A stretch of DNA of 64,000 nucleotides, taken from NCBI GenBank assembly GCA_948567375.1, contig CAOYZS010000005.1, positions 806,001 to 870,000 of the forward strand. Direction: 5' to 3'. Origin of the DNA: Lunularia cruciata (taxonomy: Eukaryota; Streptophyta; Marchantiopsida; Lunulariales; Lunulariaceae). A model generated the notes under the pieces. That model was not told the origin of the DNA. It did no database searches and saw nothing but the letters and a program-made list of their open reading frames with translations. Below are positions 22,271-33,724 of the stretch, one piece after another; positions within the stretch are counted from its first letter, which is position 1; every line of letters begins with the position of its first letter. The position numbers were made by a program, and so were the translations under genes.

Positions 22271-22830
22271 AACCAATTTTGAGATTTGAAGAGGCAGATA
22301 TGAAGAGGTGCATTGTCATTTTAGGTCTATAGGTTTGTAAAGTTGTTGTAGAATGGTATTTTTGCTAGTAACTATTGATTGCTCTACTATTTAAAGGAGG
22401 CATTCATAGTGTTATGTTGTTCATTATTCATTTTCTTGAGAATAGATAAAGCAAATTGCTGATTTCAATGCTCATTGCTCCAGCTTAATTCCGGTATCAA
22501 CTCTATGTGTGTGTTGAGAGAAACTCAAAGTGAAATCTTCATTTTGTGTGTTTGATCTTGAGTGAAATGCAATTGGATCAATCCCTTGACAGATCTAAAG
22601 AGAATTGTTGTGTTGGTAGTATTTTGCATTTGTGAGTGCAATGTTGAGTTGATGTGAGGTAATTTTGATCAAGGAATTTGTGCCTTCAGTAGAGGGGTGG
22701 AACACAATTCTGAGGCAGAATTGTTTTGAAATGAAGTAGCCATTTTTGAGAAAGATTGGATCATCACAATCAAGATTATTTGAAAAGATTTGCTATGTTG
22801 TGATTATGAGTGAGTGATTTCTGACATTTG

Positions 22831-25459
22831 TCCTTTATTTGACATCTTTATCCTTCACATTTCTCCTCCTCGTCTCCTGCACCAACAACCTCAATTCTTG
22901 CAATCTTGTTTCTTCAATCCTAACATTGGCTTCTGTACTCAGCATCATGTTCATCTTTGTAAAAATTTCCTTCAATGGCTCGAGTCTCACCCATCTCTCA
23001 TGTTCTCGATCCGCCAGCCAATCTTCTTTGAACATTGCCAATTCAGCCTCAAATTTGGCTTTCACAGTCTCCTTCCACTTCTCCTTCTGAACAATCTTCT
23101 CTTCCAGATTACGAAGTAACTCCCGTAATCTCTCTTCTTCTCTATATCTTGTTGTCAACTCTCTTGCCAAAGCTACTTCTTCCCTTCTACACTCTCCATC
23201 ACTCTACCAAGCTCTTGCTCCTTCTTTGCTACTCTTGCCATAGCATGAATAATTTATAATTGTGAATCAACAAACTGCTATTTCAAGATTTCATACTCCG
23301 CTATCTGCCTTTCTCTTGCTATGACATTCTGCTCTATTACACGCTCTCTACTTCCCACTTCTCTCTTCAAGTTTTTGATCACTTGGTTCTGTACTACTAC
23401 ATCTACTTGTAGTACTTCTCTCTCTTCCTCACTTTGGGTTATACTCTTCTTCAACTCCAAGTTCTCTTCCTCTAATTTTGCTAACACCTACAACAAAGTC
23501 TAAACCTCTAGACACCTTGATTGCATCTCCTTCTTCTTTTGCTCCAACTTTGTTAACAATGGGCACACAACCTCCCACAAATACTCTACTCCTTCATTAT
23601 TCTTTACCTTGGCTTGCAGACTTTCCTCCTTTTTTGCTTCTTCTTCACTTGATACTCTTCTTCTCAACCGCAATCGCCTTATTGGATTCTTTGCTTCCCA
23701 AACTTCCACTCTCCACTTCTCTTCTCCTACTTGGTCCTACTTCATACTTCACCTTCCTTTGAGAACAGACTCCTCTCTGAATGGTCACCCTCTTCTCCTC
23801 CTTCTCTGGAACCTCATCTTCTTGTTTTGAGTTACATTTGTCCCCCATTTCCATCTTCCTGTCTTTGTCCTTGGGTACCAACTGCATCTCTACTCCATCT
23901 TCACTCTTGCTGCTCACTTCACCACTTTGCAACTTGATTTTAGGTTCTTCCTCCTTCTCCAAGTCTTCTGACTTGTCCTCAGCTTCCCCTTCTGATTTTT
24001 TGCCTGACAACGCAATTACCACCAAGTCTTTCCTCGGGTTTCCCTTCCTCATCTTCCAAGGTCTTGTCACCGCTACTTCTTCTTCTTCTTCTTGTCGACT
24101 CCTCTTCTTCAACTTTGGATTTTTCACCTTCATCTACATGTTTTGCCTTGTTTGCACGTAGTACTCATCCTTGCTTCATATTTGCAAGATGTATTGCTGC
24201 TCCTTTGCATCAGCATCTCTTCTCCAATCGAGATGGAAGTGCCTCTCCTTGTGTCTCTCCGCCACATTCAGCAAATTCAATCCCAAGTAGAAGTGGGCTA
24301 CAAATGGCACAATGTAATGTGGAGGCAACTTGTCCCGCAAGTTCCACACCATTTGTCTCATGTGCTAATGAAAACACTTTGCCCAATTGATTGGCTCCCT
24401 TGCAAACATCTTGTGAAAGAACACCGCTTGATGTTTCATCACATAAGTGGTTCACTCCAACTTGAAGATAGCCATCATTACACTTACAATGCCTCTCCTC
24501 ACAGGGTCCTTATAACTCTTGACTTTGTACCCATTGTTTGTGCATTTTGAATAGAAGGTATCACTCACTTCTTGGGTTTCTTCCGCTACCTCTCCTTTCC
24601 CCAAGAACGTGGCTCCCTACTCCTCACCCACCTCTCTTCTGAGTACTAACCTCCAATCCGACTCTGTCCAGCAAGCTGGATTTCCTCTCTTCCCTTCTTC
24701 CTTGGGTCCATCAAGACATTTGCTCTTGATGATCTCGGTCACCTGGAAACCTGGAAAGCTAATGTTCTAGTTCCATGCCAAGAATGTGATCCAAAGCCTG
24801 CTCAAGACCTCAATTCTAACGATCACATCTAATCCAAATTGCATGATTTCTGATTCAAATTCTGAGTTCTTCTTCCCACCTCCCATCTTACTCTCCTCCA
24901 CTCTGGGTTGGTGGCTACTCTTCCGCTGATTCTTGGACTAACTCTCTTGACTTCCTCTCGACACACCAACACATCTTCTACTACATTTCCTTTCCCATGA
25001 TCTCTCACAGGACGGCTTCTTAAGGGCAAGGGAAAATTACTTGTCATCACTTCGTCTCTTTGTCTTGTCTTATAGTGGCACGCTTCCTCCATCTTTCTTC
25101 ACTTTGAGTTTCTACCTAGAAATCACACCTCCTTCATGCTCTTGTCATTGTCAATTTGCTCCCATTCATAGGCCAGCCATTTTTTGTGTGCGGTACCTTC
25201 TTGAATGTCCAACCCTGAAGGAAAGTTGTTACACTATCATTGCCTTGGGTTGAGCACCCCCAAGCCGAAGTCTCCTTACTTCAGGTTGCATGCTGACAAG
25301 GCAAATCTGAGTACTTTGTCTTTTGACACAAAGTCACTTTTCCTCGAGTTACAACCCAAAGACACCATTCTTCACCTTTTGATGTCATACAGATGCAATA
25401 CGACTTCATCTATACACTTCTTCAAAAATGAGAAAAAAACAAAAATATGGGTACCACAT
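22831..25459 (-). mobile_element. LTR-10, 3' LTR of a gypsy element (3' truncated)
   Basis: A minus-strand LTR starting TGTGGTACCCAT at 25459 and covering U3, the gene start and most of the gene. It ends abruptly near 22831, where it meets the tail of LTR-7; its C terminus and 3' tail are missing. Its start is directly preceded (on the minus strand) by a polypurine tract, GGGAAGGGGTA at 25460-25470, and by integrase tail coding sequence, so this copy is a genuine 3' LTR of a Ty3/gypsy element rather than a solo LTR. Confidence 0.78.
22835..25047 (-). pseudogene. LTR-10 gene, C-terminally truncated
   Basis: Starts MTSNFPLPLRSRPVRDH at 25047, frameshifts near 24830, and carries the conserved block in several short frames between about 24560 and 24180 (MVWNLRDKLPPHYIVPFVAH, FYLGLNLLN). 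A basic/acidic region follows (24133-23645), then coiled coil in two clean stretches (23487-23278 and 23170-22835, the latter including LKEIFTKMNMMLSTEANVRI). The C terminus is lost at the junction with LTR-7. Confidence 0.65.
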
Positions 25460-25760
25460 ACCCCTTCCCTGAAATGTGAGCGTCTCCATGAACATAGACC
25501 TTGGGTGTCTTAGAGGCTTCCGAGTCTATCATCCAATATTTCCAAACTCTCCACTTGTTCACTTAAGAAGCAAATGGCTGCCCTTCCAAGTCTGCAAGTT
25601 GAATGGACCCATTGTCATAAAAGATGAAGAACTCAATAGGGACCCATCCATCACAAATGCAGTTTGCCAGGAAAGAATATTTGGCAATTGTCATATAACA
25701 AAACCAAGTCTCCCTTGTCACACCATTTGTAGTGTCGCATCTAGATTGCTCAAACACTAG
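25460..25760 (-). pseudogene. Integrase C-terminal tail next to LTR-10
   Basis: On the minus strand the frame 25757-25563 contains the phrase DNGSIQLADLEGQPFAS, followed in another frame by VNKWRVWKYW. This matches the C-terminal end of plant Ty3/gypsy integrases, where a similar phrase ends just before the polypurine tract and 3' LTR. A close copy is at 53799-53980, also followed by LTR start. It shows which element the giant LTR belongs to. Only the tail survives; the catalytic core is absent here. Confidence 0.65.
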
Positions 25761-27426
25761 AATTGTAGTGATAGTAGTTAAAGTGATTTCAATAGTTTCT
25801 TAGAGACTACTCTTTGACGGTCAGATTTTGTGTTTGGGGTACTGACTTCACGATGAGGCTCACCATTCCTTTGTACCATTTGCACTATTGAGTGTGCCAT
25901 CAGCAAGACCGTTATGGTTTCAGACCTAGCTCAAGTCCAAGGGGTATACTTTTGAAGTGCAGCTCCAGAGAGCTCACTTCTTTGATGTTGAGCCTTTGAG
26001 TTCTTGGTTATGGTGGACAGAGGCCGGCAAGCATTACCTGGATTCCCTTAGCTAGACTGGGTATGGCTTGACTGCCTAGTTGTTGGCAATTTATAGAGTG
26101 ACAAATCAACTACCGATTTGAGTTGAGTGAATTCAAGAGTTGTAAACAATCTGATTACATTAGAGAAGTGAAGTCAAGGGAAATAGGGTGCAAGAACTTT
26201 GAGTGTTGGTGGTATCTCCAAGCTTGATGGATCATTGGTAGCTCAATTGAAGTTTAGTTTTTCCCTAGTGTGTAGAAGCTTATTGCTTGATGCACATTTG
26301 ACTGTAAGGCAGACGGTGTGCGGAAGCGCTGGCCAATTTTTGAGTAGTGGCTATGATTTTGAGCTCACGAGGTGAAGGTAAGACCAATTTGTTGCGAGTT
26401 GGGCTCAAAAAGTCAAATTGGAGGTGGAGTTGGGAAGTTATTCTTGTGAATTTGTGATTTGGAGAAACTTGTGTTTTCAATTTGGCTCAAGTGTAGGCTT
26501 TGAGGCATAGGGCTACGGGCTATGAGAGGCTACAAAGGCCTAGAAGGGCCAGCAAGCTAGCTTGTTGGCATGAGGCTAGCTAGTTTAGAGTAGATCTTGG
26601 TCATTGGTTGGCAAAATCTGCCCATCCTACTAGATTGTGCACAATAGGGTTTGACTCCTAGATCTCTTGTTCCTAGACTTGTGCCCTAGCCAACTGGTCC
26701 ACCCTCACTTATTGTCCTAGTGACTATGCCATTGTTATCTATACACTTGTAGCTTTGGCTAGGAGAGGCAATTTGATCCCATCCTTGGTGATCTTGGTAG
26801 CTTAGGACTTAGATACAAACTTCTCTTATGTCAAATGGCAAATGGTGGTAGAGTCAGTCCCATGTTGTTTTATGAGATGGAGGGTTTTTGTTTAGATTTC
26901 TTGTGATTGGACCTCCTCTATTCTTTGCTTCCTATTTGTGCACCACGTTTGTGTGAGGTGCCCTGACTTTTGGAGCGTTGACTTTTGGAGCGTTGGTGCT
27001 CTGGTGTGCTCTTGGTAGTAAGGCTGGAGTGATGACCAGTCAGACTACCTTTGTTTCTCTCTGGTGAGGCAAGAAGTGATGACCTGCAAATCATGAGAGT
27101 GCATGTTGTGATGGCAGGTTACACGTTGCCGTTTCCCCTAGTGTAGTTATCTTGGTTAGAGTTACATTAGTGGGTGGTGTTCCATGGGTATTGTCACTTG
27201 ATGGTGTTCAGTTGGTCTTGGGACTTGGTAGGGTACGTGCAATTGCGGTTTGCAGTTGCAGTTTGTGATTCCGGTTTGTGGTTACTTTGTTATGACGGAT
27301 TCATTGGGGATTCCAAAGGAGTTAGCTTTGCAGTACACAATGGGTTTACTCGGAGTGGCACTCGGTATCAGCTTGTATCTTAGGTCCCAATGAAGGAGGA
27401 GATTGACTCTAAGTTGGAGTTTGACT
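25761..27426. other. 1.7-kb unassigned region
   Basis: No match to the LTR family and no long open frame; the longest is 69 codons with no recognisable domain. Base composition is more even than in the LTRs. It could be host intergenic DNA or another, non-coding mobile element. The 5 bases at its right end (TTGAC, 27422-27426) are one half of the target duplication of LTR-11. Confidence 0.5.
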
Positions 27427-27800
27427 GTGGTGTCCACATTTTTTGTTTTTTTCTATTTTGTTAACATTTGGAGAAGAAGTAAGCAAGAAAGCCAAATTGC
27501 AAAAGAAAGAACGGATGGGAGTGTCTTCAGAGGAAATACAAAGAAGTCGACTTTGGGTCAGAGACCGAAGATACTCAGAAGGGGAGTACAAAGAAACAAG
27601 TCCAAAGATCATCATCTTTGGATCGAGAAGTGAAGGTCGATACAAAGACCATCTAACAACCTTTCTACATGGCAAGAAAGTACACTCCAAGAAATGGCAG
27701 AGGCAGAATAAGCATGTCTTGACAATGACCGAACAGCAACACGTAGAAGAAGGGGAAGTCAATTTTGAAATTGACTAAAGAATGACTACAATTCGGGGTA

Positions 27801-27807
27801 ATATAAA
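27801..27807 (+). promoter_or_regulatory. TATA box of LTR-11
   Basis: TATAAAA in ggtaatataaaattacaa, 28 bp before the gene's first ATG (27835). Homologous to the TATA boxes in the other copies. Confidence 0.6.
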
Positions 27808-27834
27808 ATTACAATTGCATAGAGGAAAGTTGAA

Positions 27835-30416
27835 TATGTCAAGTAGATTTCCTGTCCCTTTGAGTAGTCATCTTGCAGTAATGCGTGTCAAGAAGCCGAT
27901 TGAGAGTGAAATTTTCCAAAATCCAGAAGGAGTTATAGTGTCTTGTCCAAGAGAGGGAATAGTCTTCTAGTGCCAAAGAACAAGAGAGCAGATCATGGCA
28001 AAGAAGGTCAAGAACGCTCTAGCAATATGAAGTTTCACAATTTCTAGGTTGGATGTCATAGCAAGGATCGAGGTCTTGAATAGACTTTGCATTACTTTCT
28101 TAGCATGGAATTGGAATTTTAGTTTCCCAAGAGTCATGGCAGAGATAGCTGCCAGTAATTGTGAGGAGGGTGAGGTAATTGTAATTGTAATTGTGATTAT
28201 GAGGTCCTGAGGTTGACGGGAAGAGAGGAAATCCTGCTCGATGGACTCAGTCGGATTGGAGGTTAGTGTTGGGGAAGGAAGCAGGTGAACCGACAGGGAT
28301 CACCTTCTATCAAAAGTGTGATGTTGCAGAGGAGATGACGGACATACGCAATTTGTTCTTTGCTCCGCACACAATGAGTGGTTACAAGGTGGAGTCCTAT
28401 CAAGACCCTATTAAATGAAGTATCGTGGGGCCAATAATGGCTATGTTCAAACCAGAACAAACAACTTACATGAACATGCAGCAGGCGGTCTTTTTCCACC
28501 AAATGTTTGTAGGGGTGAAGGTGAATTGGGCAAAGTGTTTCCACCAACAAACAAGGCAGATGGTGGTCAAATAGAGGACAACTTTGCCTCCACATTATTT
28601 TTCATTGTTTGCAACACACTTCTACTTCGGGTTAAATTTGCTGATAGTGGAAGAGAGGCGTTGCATGGTATCACATTTCCATCTGGATTTGAGACAGGAA
28701 GCGGATGAAGAAGAAAAACAATACATGGCACACCTGCAAGCCAGTGATGATCACTTCTTGAAGATTGGAAAACAAAAGATAGAAGAAGTCACAAGCCCAA
28801 AGACAAAGAAGCGCAATAAACCCAAAGATGTAGAGTCACCTCCAACACAAAGGAAGACCCAAAGACTAGTTCTATAGTGTAAGAAGATGGTGAAAGAAGA
28901 ACCTTCAGAAACCAAGTCTAAAGGGGAGATAGAGTCTAGAGGAGAGGACTCATAAGAAGCCAAACTCATGTTACAAAGTGAGGAATCTGGAAGCAAGAGT
29001 GAGGGTGAAGATGAGGTTCAGCAATCGCTTGAAGAAGAAGAAGGGGATAAAGCTTGTCATGCGATGATTGATAGTGTACCAGGAAAGACAAAGCAATGCG
29101 TAGCCCTGGTTGCAGAAGAGAAGGGGACTGAACAACAAAAGGAGTACCCTACGGGGCCAAGTTCAATATGTAAGGAAGAAGGGAGCTCGGAAGAAGTATC
29201 ACTGAAGATACAAAGATCACGACTTTGGTAGAAGAAGCCGGTGGAAGAGGTGAAGTTTGAAGAGGGGGCCAAAGACAAAGAGAACTCTGGAGGAATACAA
29301 TATCTATCAAAAGTTGTAACTCCATTGTTGGAGCTATTAAAAGAGCACTAGAAGGTAATCCCCCAAGATTGTATGAGTGTGACAAATGAGTTGCAGGTGG
29401 TGAAGTATCTGCTGGCGGAAGTAAAGGGTTTGCAGGAGCGTGTAACCCAAAGAGCCAAGGAAGTTGAAGAACTTTGGGTGGATGCAATCTTAAAGAAGAA
29501 AACTTTTGAGAGGTTGCAGGAGAGTTTTGAGGCAAGAGGGATAGAAATGCAGCATCAAGCCAAAGAGTTGAAGGAGCAGACAATGTTGCTGACCAAGATG
29601 CAAGAAGAAGTCAGTGAAGTGCGCATTGAGAGTATTCATGTGAAGGCGATGGCCGTTGTGATGGAGTAGGGGTTAGAAAGCTTGAGGAAAAGGGCAGCCA
29701 AGAAGGATCAAGCATGGCAAAGGGAGTTGGCAGTCAAACATTGAGAAGAAGAAAGATTGCATGAGTTGGTACAAAGTGCTGAGTTATAGAGTTCTCAGTA
29801 TGTGGAGGAGAAGAAGATGCTCACTGTTGAGTACAAAGACAAATTGAAGATGTACCAAGAAGAGTTGAAGGTGGAGCAATCTCGAGGGTATGAGTCAGAA
29901 TCAATAGGAGGAGTTGTGGGGAAGTTGTGAGCAATGTTGAACACGGAGGCAGAAGGAAGATTGGAGGAAGCACGACTACACGAGTTAAAGTTGCTTATGT
30001 AGGAAACTTGGAAGAGGAAAGCCAAAGATGTGGATATAAACACTTTACTAATCTGATTGAGGGAGCAAGTAGATCTGAAGCCATTAGAAGTAGGAGACAA
30101 TGTCAATCTTAGATTAGATTTAGTCACTTCAGAGTTAGAGAGAATTCGGAGAAGTGTGATAGAGGAAAGAAAGTCTGATGTTACAGAAGTAGGAATTTAG
30201 GTGTCAACGGACTTGTCATTGGGGACTTTAGAGAAGAGTTGATTGGGAGATAAGGAGATAGAAAGATTACCCATGACCTCAATTGTAGTTCCTAGTGAAG
30301 AAGTAGTAGAAGTAGTAAAGGAATTAGTAGAATCAGATATACCCGAAGAAGGAGAAGTGGTAGGAAGATCATCAGGTTTGGAAGCCGATGAAGAGGTTGA
30401 CATTGGATTGAGGTAG
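27835..30416 (+). pseudogene. LTR-borne gene, full-length diverged copy (LTR-11)
   Basis: Opens MSSRFPVPLSSHLAV, parallel to MSSNFPLPLRSRP of LTR-5. The conserved block lies at 28370-28700 across two frames: SGYKVESYQDP, IMAMFKPEQTTY, QAVFFHQMFVG, VNWAKCFHQQTRQMV and ATHFYFGLN. A basic patch with KTKKRNKPKD follows, then an acidic segment (28968-29231), a coiled coil (29373-29669) and a C terminus ending in VDIGLR-TAG at 30416. The divergence from LTR-5 is large in the linkers and small in the block. Several frameshifts and stops make this copy inactive. Function unknown. Confidence 0.7.
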
Positions 30417-31219
30417 TAATAGTTTTGAGATAGGAAGAGACAGATATGAAGAGGTGGTTTGTCAATTTGGATCTGTAGGTAGGAAAAGTTGTTAGGAAAT
30501 GGTATTTTTGTTAGTAGTGTCGATTGCTTCAATATTTAAGGGGAGAATTCACAGTGTAATGTTGTTCACTATTCATATTTTTGAAGATAGATAAAGCAAA
30601 GTGCTGATTTTAGTGCTCATCGCTTGTGTTGAATTCTGTGTATCAACTCTCTATGTGTTTGTGAGTGTTTGGAGAATTTTGAAGTGCAAGTTAGTGTGCT
30701 TGGTGGATGTTGGATTCCGTAGCCTTGATATTCATTCTGTGTGTTTGATCTTGAGTGAAGTGCAATCGGAGCAATGCCTTAACAGATTTGAGAGGAATTG
30801 TAGTGTTGGTAGTATTTTGCATTTGTGAATGTAGTGCAGTGTTGATGTGAGGCAATTTTGATCAAGGAGGTTGTGCCTTCCGTGGAAGGGTGGAACACAA
30901 TTCTGAGGAAAAGTTGTTTTGCAGTGAAGTGCCGTCTTTGGGAGAATTTGAATTATCACAATCAAGATTTGTTTGGACAAAATTTGCTATGTTGTGATTA
31001 TGGGTGTTTGAATTCGTGATAAGGTGTCAAGATTGTGAACTTTCTACTCTCTTCTGGGTGTAGTTTCTACCTAAGAGATTAAAGAAGAACCAAAGAAGAA
31101 CTACATGTTATTGTTTGACTTTGTATTTGACCAATTCTGATTTGTATCTCTGCGGGAACAAACTTTACTTACCTGATTACAGCAAAAGTGATATTTGTTA
31201 TGTTGTCCCATTGACACAG

Positions 31220-31937
31220 TGTAATACCAAGAGCTAGCCATATGATCTAGATGTGAAATTTGATTTGGTAACATCTAGAATGATGTTATACATGATGGTC
31301 AAAATAGATAAGATAGAAATATCACCAAAAGAGTACTTCTACTAATAGGGCAGAAACCAAAATAGACTTGAGAACCTTAGAACCAATAGCTAGACATATG
31401 ATTTAAAGGTGAGAATTGGTTTGGTAACATCTGGAAGGATGTTACACGTGATGAACTAAACAGATCAGAAAGAGGTATCACCGAAAGGGGACTTCTACTA
31501 ATAGAGTAGGAACCGAAATATGCCTAAAATCTTTGAAGGCAATTTCAGAGGCCTAAATGGATGAATTAGGCCTAAAAAATGTGTACATTTCCCCCCCCTT
31601 GTCCCTCTCCCTAGGTTTGTCTAGTTGAAAGCTTTCCAATGGTACCTTACATGATTCTGAGATTCCTACAAGAAGATCCCTAAAAGATTCCCTCCGATCA
31701 AAGCTTGTTTGACCAACCAGATAGGACCTAGACCAAACATGTCACCCATCCAAGTAAGTAATCCAAGGGTGGAGCTTGCTGACATGTCACCAATCTGTGT
31801 CCCTAATCCTAGGGTGGAGCTTCCTTGGAGGAGGTCCTCTTTGTCTATATAATAAAGAGAAGGTGCTCCCTTGGGGCATTGAATGTTTGAATGTGCAATC
31901 TGTGTTTTCTCTCTTCTCTTGTCCTCAGAGCATTACA
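31220..31937 (+). repeat. 5' LTR of the chromovirus
   Basis: Begins TGTAATACC and ends CATTACA. A closely related inverted copy lies at 38155-38888, and a partial one at about 37068-37291. A TATA-like tctatataataaag near 31845 and the run up to ctcttctcttg are a plausible promoter. Within the LTR, the phrase tggtaacatct...gatgtta occurs twice about 160 bp apart, an internal partial repeat. Confidence 0.85.
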
Positions 31938-31938
31938 A

Positions 31939-31950
31939 TGGCATCAGAGC
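31939..31950 (+). other. Primer binding site (tRNA-iMet type)
   Basis: tggcatcagagc, one base after the LTR end; it differs by one base from tggtatcagagc, which is present at the same place in the inverted copy (38142-38153, minus). The motif matches the 3' end of plant initiator methionine tRNA, the standard primer of chromoviruses. Confidence 0.85.
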
Positions 31951-32077
31951 AAGTGTTCTAGTCCAAGAGAGTGGATCACCCCTCTTGGAATAGCACAAAC
32001 TACTGAAACTGAGTAATTTGAGGTAGAGAACATAGAGTAATCGCTAGACTTAGGAAGGACTTTAGAGAGCGGATTGG

Positions 32078-32507
32078 ATGGAAGCGCCGGGAGGACAATT
32101 TCCCGCACCTAGCTTTCCATTCTCAAACCCATTCCACATCAAGGTTATGTACATCCAACATGAGCAGATGAGGGTATCGCTAGTTTATCACTTTGGTGCG
32201 GAATTCATGGACAGAGTGATGAACTCACCAAACCCGATGATTCTACCGGTGGTGATATATGACAGAGAGTGGGATTTGACAATCTACATTCTATTATGAT
32301 AATATGGATATGAATGTCCCAAATCCTCTCCCTTTCAACACTCAAGTAGAAATCCGTTATGTAGTGAGGCCAAAAGTGATGTTTAGAGATTTTGTGGTTA
32401 GGAATTTTGGTGAGGAGTATTATCAACGAGTGATAGCTTTTGAGGTCCCAATGGTAGTTCCGATAGTTTGTGCGCCTTCCAGAGTGATTATATTGACTCT
32501 ATATTGA
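32078..32507 (+). other. Two leader reading frames upstream of chromovirus gag
   Basis: Two small adjacent frames, 32078-32299 (73 codons, starting MEAPGGQF) and 32304-32507 (67 codons, starting MDMNV), lie between the primer site and gag. The second recurs in the inverted copy (37585-37788) with only two visible amino-acid differences. No known domain is recognised. They may be a single short upstream ORF split by a stop, or an unusual leader conserved for RNA reasons. Confidence 0.5.
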
Positions 32508-32540
32508 AGTAGACGTTAGCAATTGGGTGTTGCAGGAACC

Positions 32541-33629
32541 ATGGATCCGCAGTTGCAAGAGCTGGTGCAAGGAATGCAAAGAATGTTGAATGAATTTCAA
32601 GAGATTAAGATGACCATGGAGACATTACAAAGTCAAGTGTAGATCTTCAGGAACGATCAAGCCATGCAAGAAGAAGAGCCGTCTCAAAACCCAGTACCTG
32701 CAATTGAAGTACTTGGAGAGGCACCCGCGCCTACAAACCCTATCAACAATGAAGCCACATTGCTACTCCGGATGAAGAAGACTTGCAACATTGAGCCTTA
32801 CAAGGGGTAGCGTATGATGGGAGTAGTGGAAAATTGGATCTTGAGAATGAATCAATATTTCCGATTGTTCTCAACAGAGATCACAAAGCATGCTGCAGGC
32901 GTGTTTGCATGTGGGTACTTGACCGATAAAGCCCTCACATGGTATGATGCTTGGGAATGATCCATGCTGGCAGAGAGAAGGGAGGTCACATGGACAGCAA
33001 TGCAAGAAGGACTGTTGAAGAATTTCCAATCGGTGGATTCTGTGCAGATGGCTCAAACCCGACTATGGAGATTGAGACAAAAGAATAGTGTACAAGAGTA
33101 TGTGGAGGCATTTCTGGATCTACAAGTCGCAATTACCAACATGAGTCCAACAAAGGCTCTCAACAATTTCAAATGAGGGTTGAAAGAGCAGATTTGCCAA
33201 GAAGACATGGTGTAAAACCCTCGTACGGTATTTGAAGCCATTGCTTGTGCGCAAAGAATAGTAGGAGCATTAGGTGGAGGTGAAGGAGTAGTTCCACCTC
33301 AACATTATCGGGCAGCAATGCCACACATGGGTGGACTAGTACCGATGGAATTGGGCAACCTTCAATTCCGGGATCAAGGAGCACGACCGCTTCAAGGGGA
33401 GTGCGGACGGGTAGAAGAACAAAGAGATGGAGTCCCACAAGGAGAAGGGACTCAAGGAGAACAACACCGTTGTTACAATTGTGGCCGTATTGGGCACATA
33501 TCTACCAACTATTGCACTCGTTTCCCTAGAGGCCCTCGGCCTTCGTACAGGCAATCTTTGAACAACATGGAGAGGCACATTGAAGAGGAGGAGGTGGAAA
33601 TCACTTCGGAAAATGAAGATTGCCAATAA
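32541..33629 (+). pseudogene. Chromovirus gag
   Basis: Starts MDPQLQELVQGMQRMLNEF at 32541, just after the leader frames. A TAG at 32640, another near 32808, a TGA (Trp position) near 32958 and a TGA near 33174 interrupt it. Capsid-like phrases such as AACGYLTDKALTWYDAWE and the RLRQKNSVQEYVEAFLDLQ stretch are typical of plant Ty3/gypsy gag. A zinc knuckle lies at 33471-33515: Cys-x2-Cys-x4-His-x5-Cys, one residue longer than the canonical x4. Gag would package the RNA. Confidence 0.8.
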
Positions 33630-33724
33630 ATGTACCTCACGGCCTTACTAGCTCAATAAGTTAGCAGAGAAGCAAGGGAAGAAAGAAGAATAAGGCGCAA
33701 AGATCCTGAAAGGCAACCTCACAA

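Larger units (their letters stand above)
12721..22830 (+). mobile_element. LTR-7, giant LTR split by LTR-8 and LTR-9
   Basis: The outermost of three nested LTRs. It starts TATGGTACCC at 12721, has a TATA box at 13106 and coding sequence to 15110. It is then interrupted by LTR-8 (15111-21681, which contains minus-strand LTR-9) and resumes at 21682 in the middle of the phrase VVEYKDKLKMY. The C terminus ends at 22270 and the 3' tail runs to about 22830, where it is cut off by minus-strand LTR-10. Its protein is closest to that of LTR-11 (shared phrases ATHFYFGLN, HHPLSN-like spacing, HAVIDCMEGG). Confidence 0.75.
27427..31210 (+). mobile_element. LTR-11, complete uninterrupted giant LTR with TTGAC target duplication
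   Basis: A 3784-bp unit from TGTGGTGTCCACA (27427) to TATGTTGTCCCA (31210; the usual CACA end has one change). It is flanked by perfect TTGAC repeats at 27422-27426 and 31211-31215. It is the only long plus-strand copy with no nested insertion and no deletion, so it shows the architecture best: U3 about 375 bp, TATA box at 27801, gene from 27835 to 30416, and about 790 bp of 3' tail. It represents a subfamily distinct from LTR-5/9/13 in protein sequence. Confidence 0.88.

Noticed and set aside
28174-28195. Short aattgt repeat in LTR-11
   Set aside because: Three to four units only, in decayed coding sequence; simple slippage.
33336-33626. Minus-strand ORF opposite chromovirus gag
   Set aside because: Antisense shadow of the gag zinc-knuckle region; no supporting motif.
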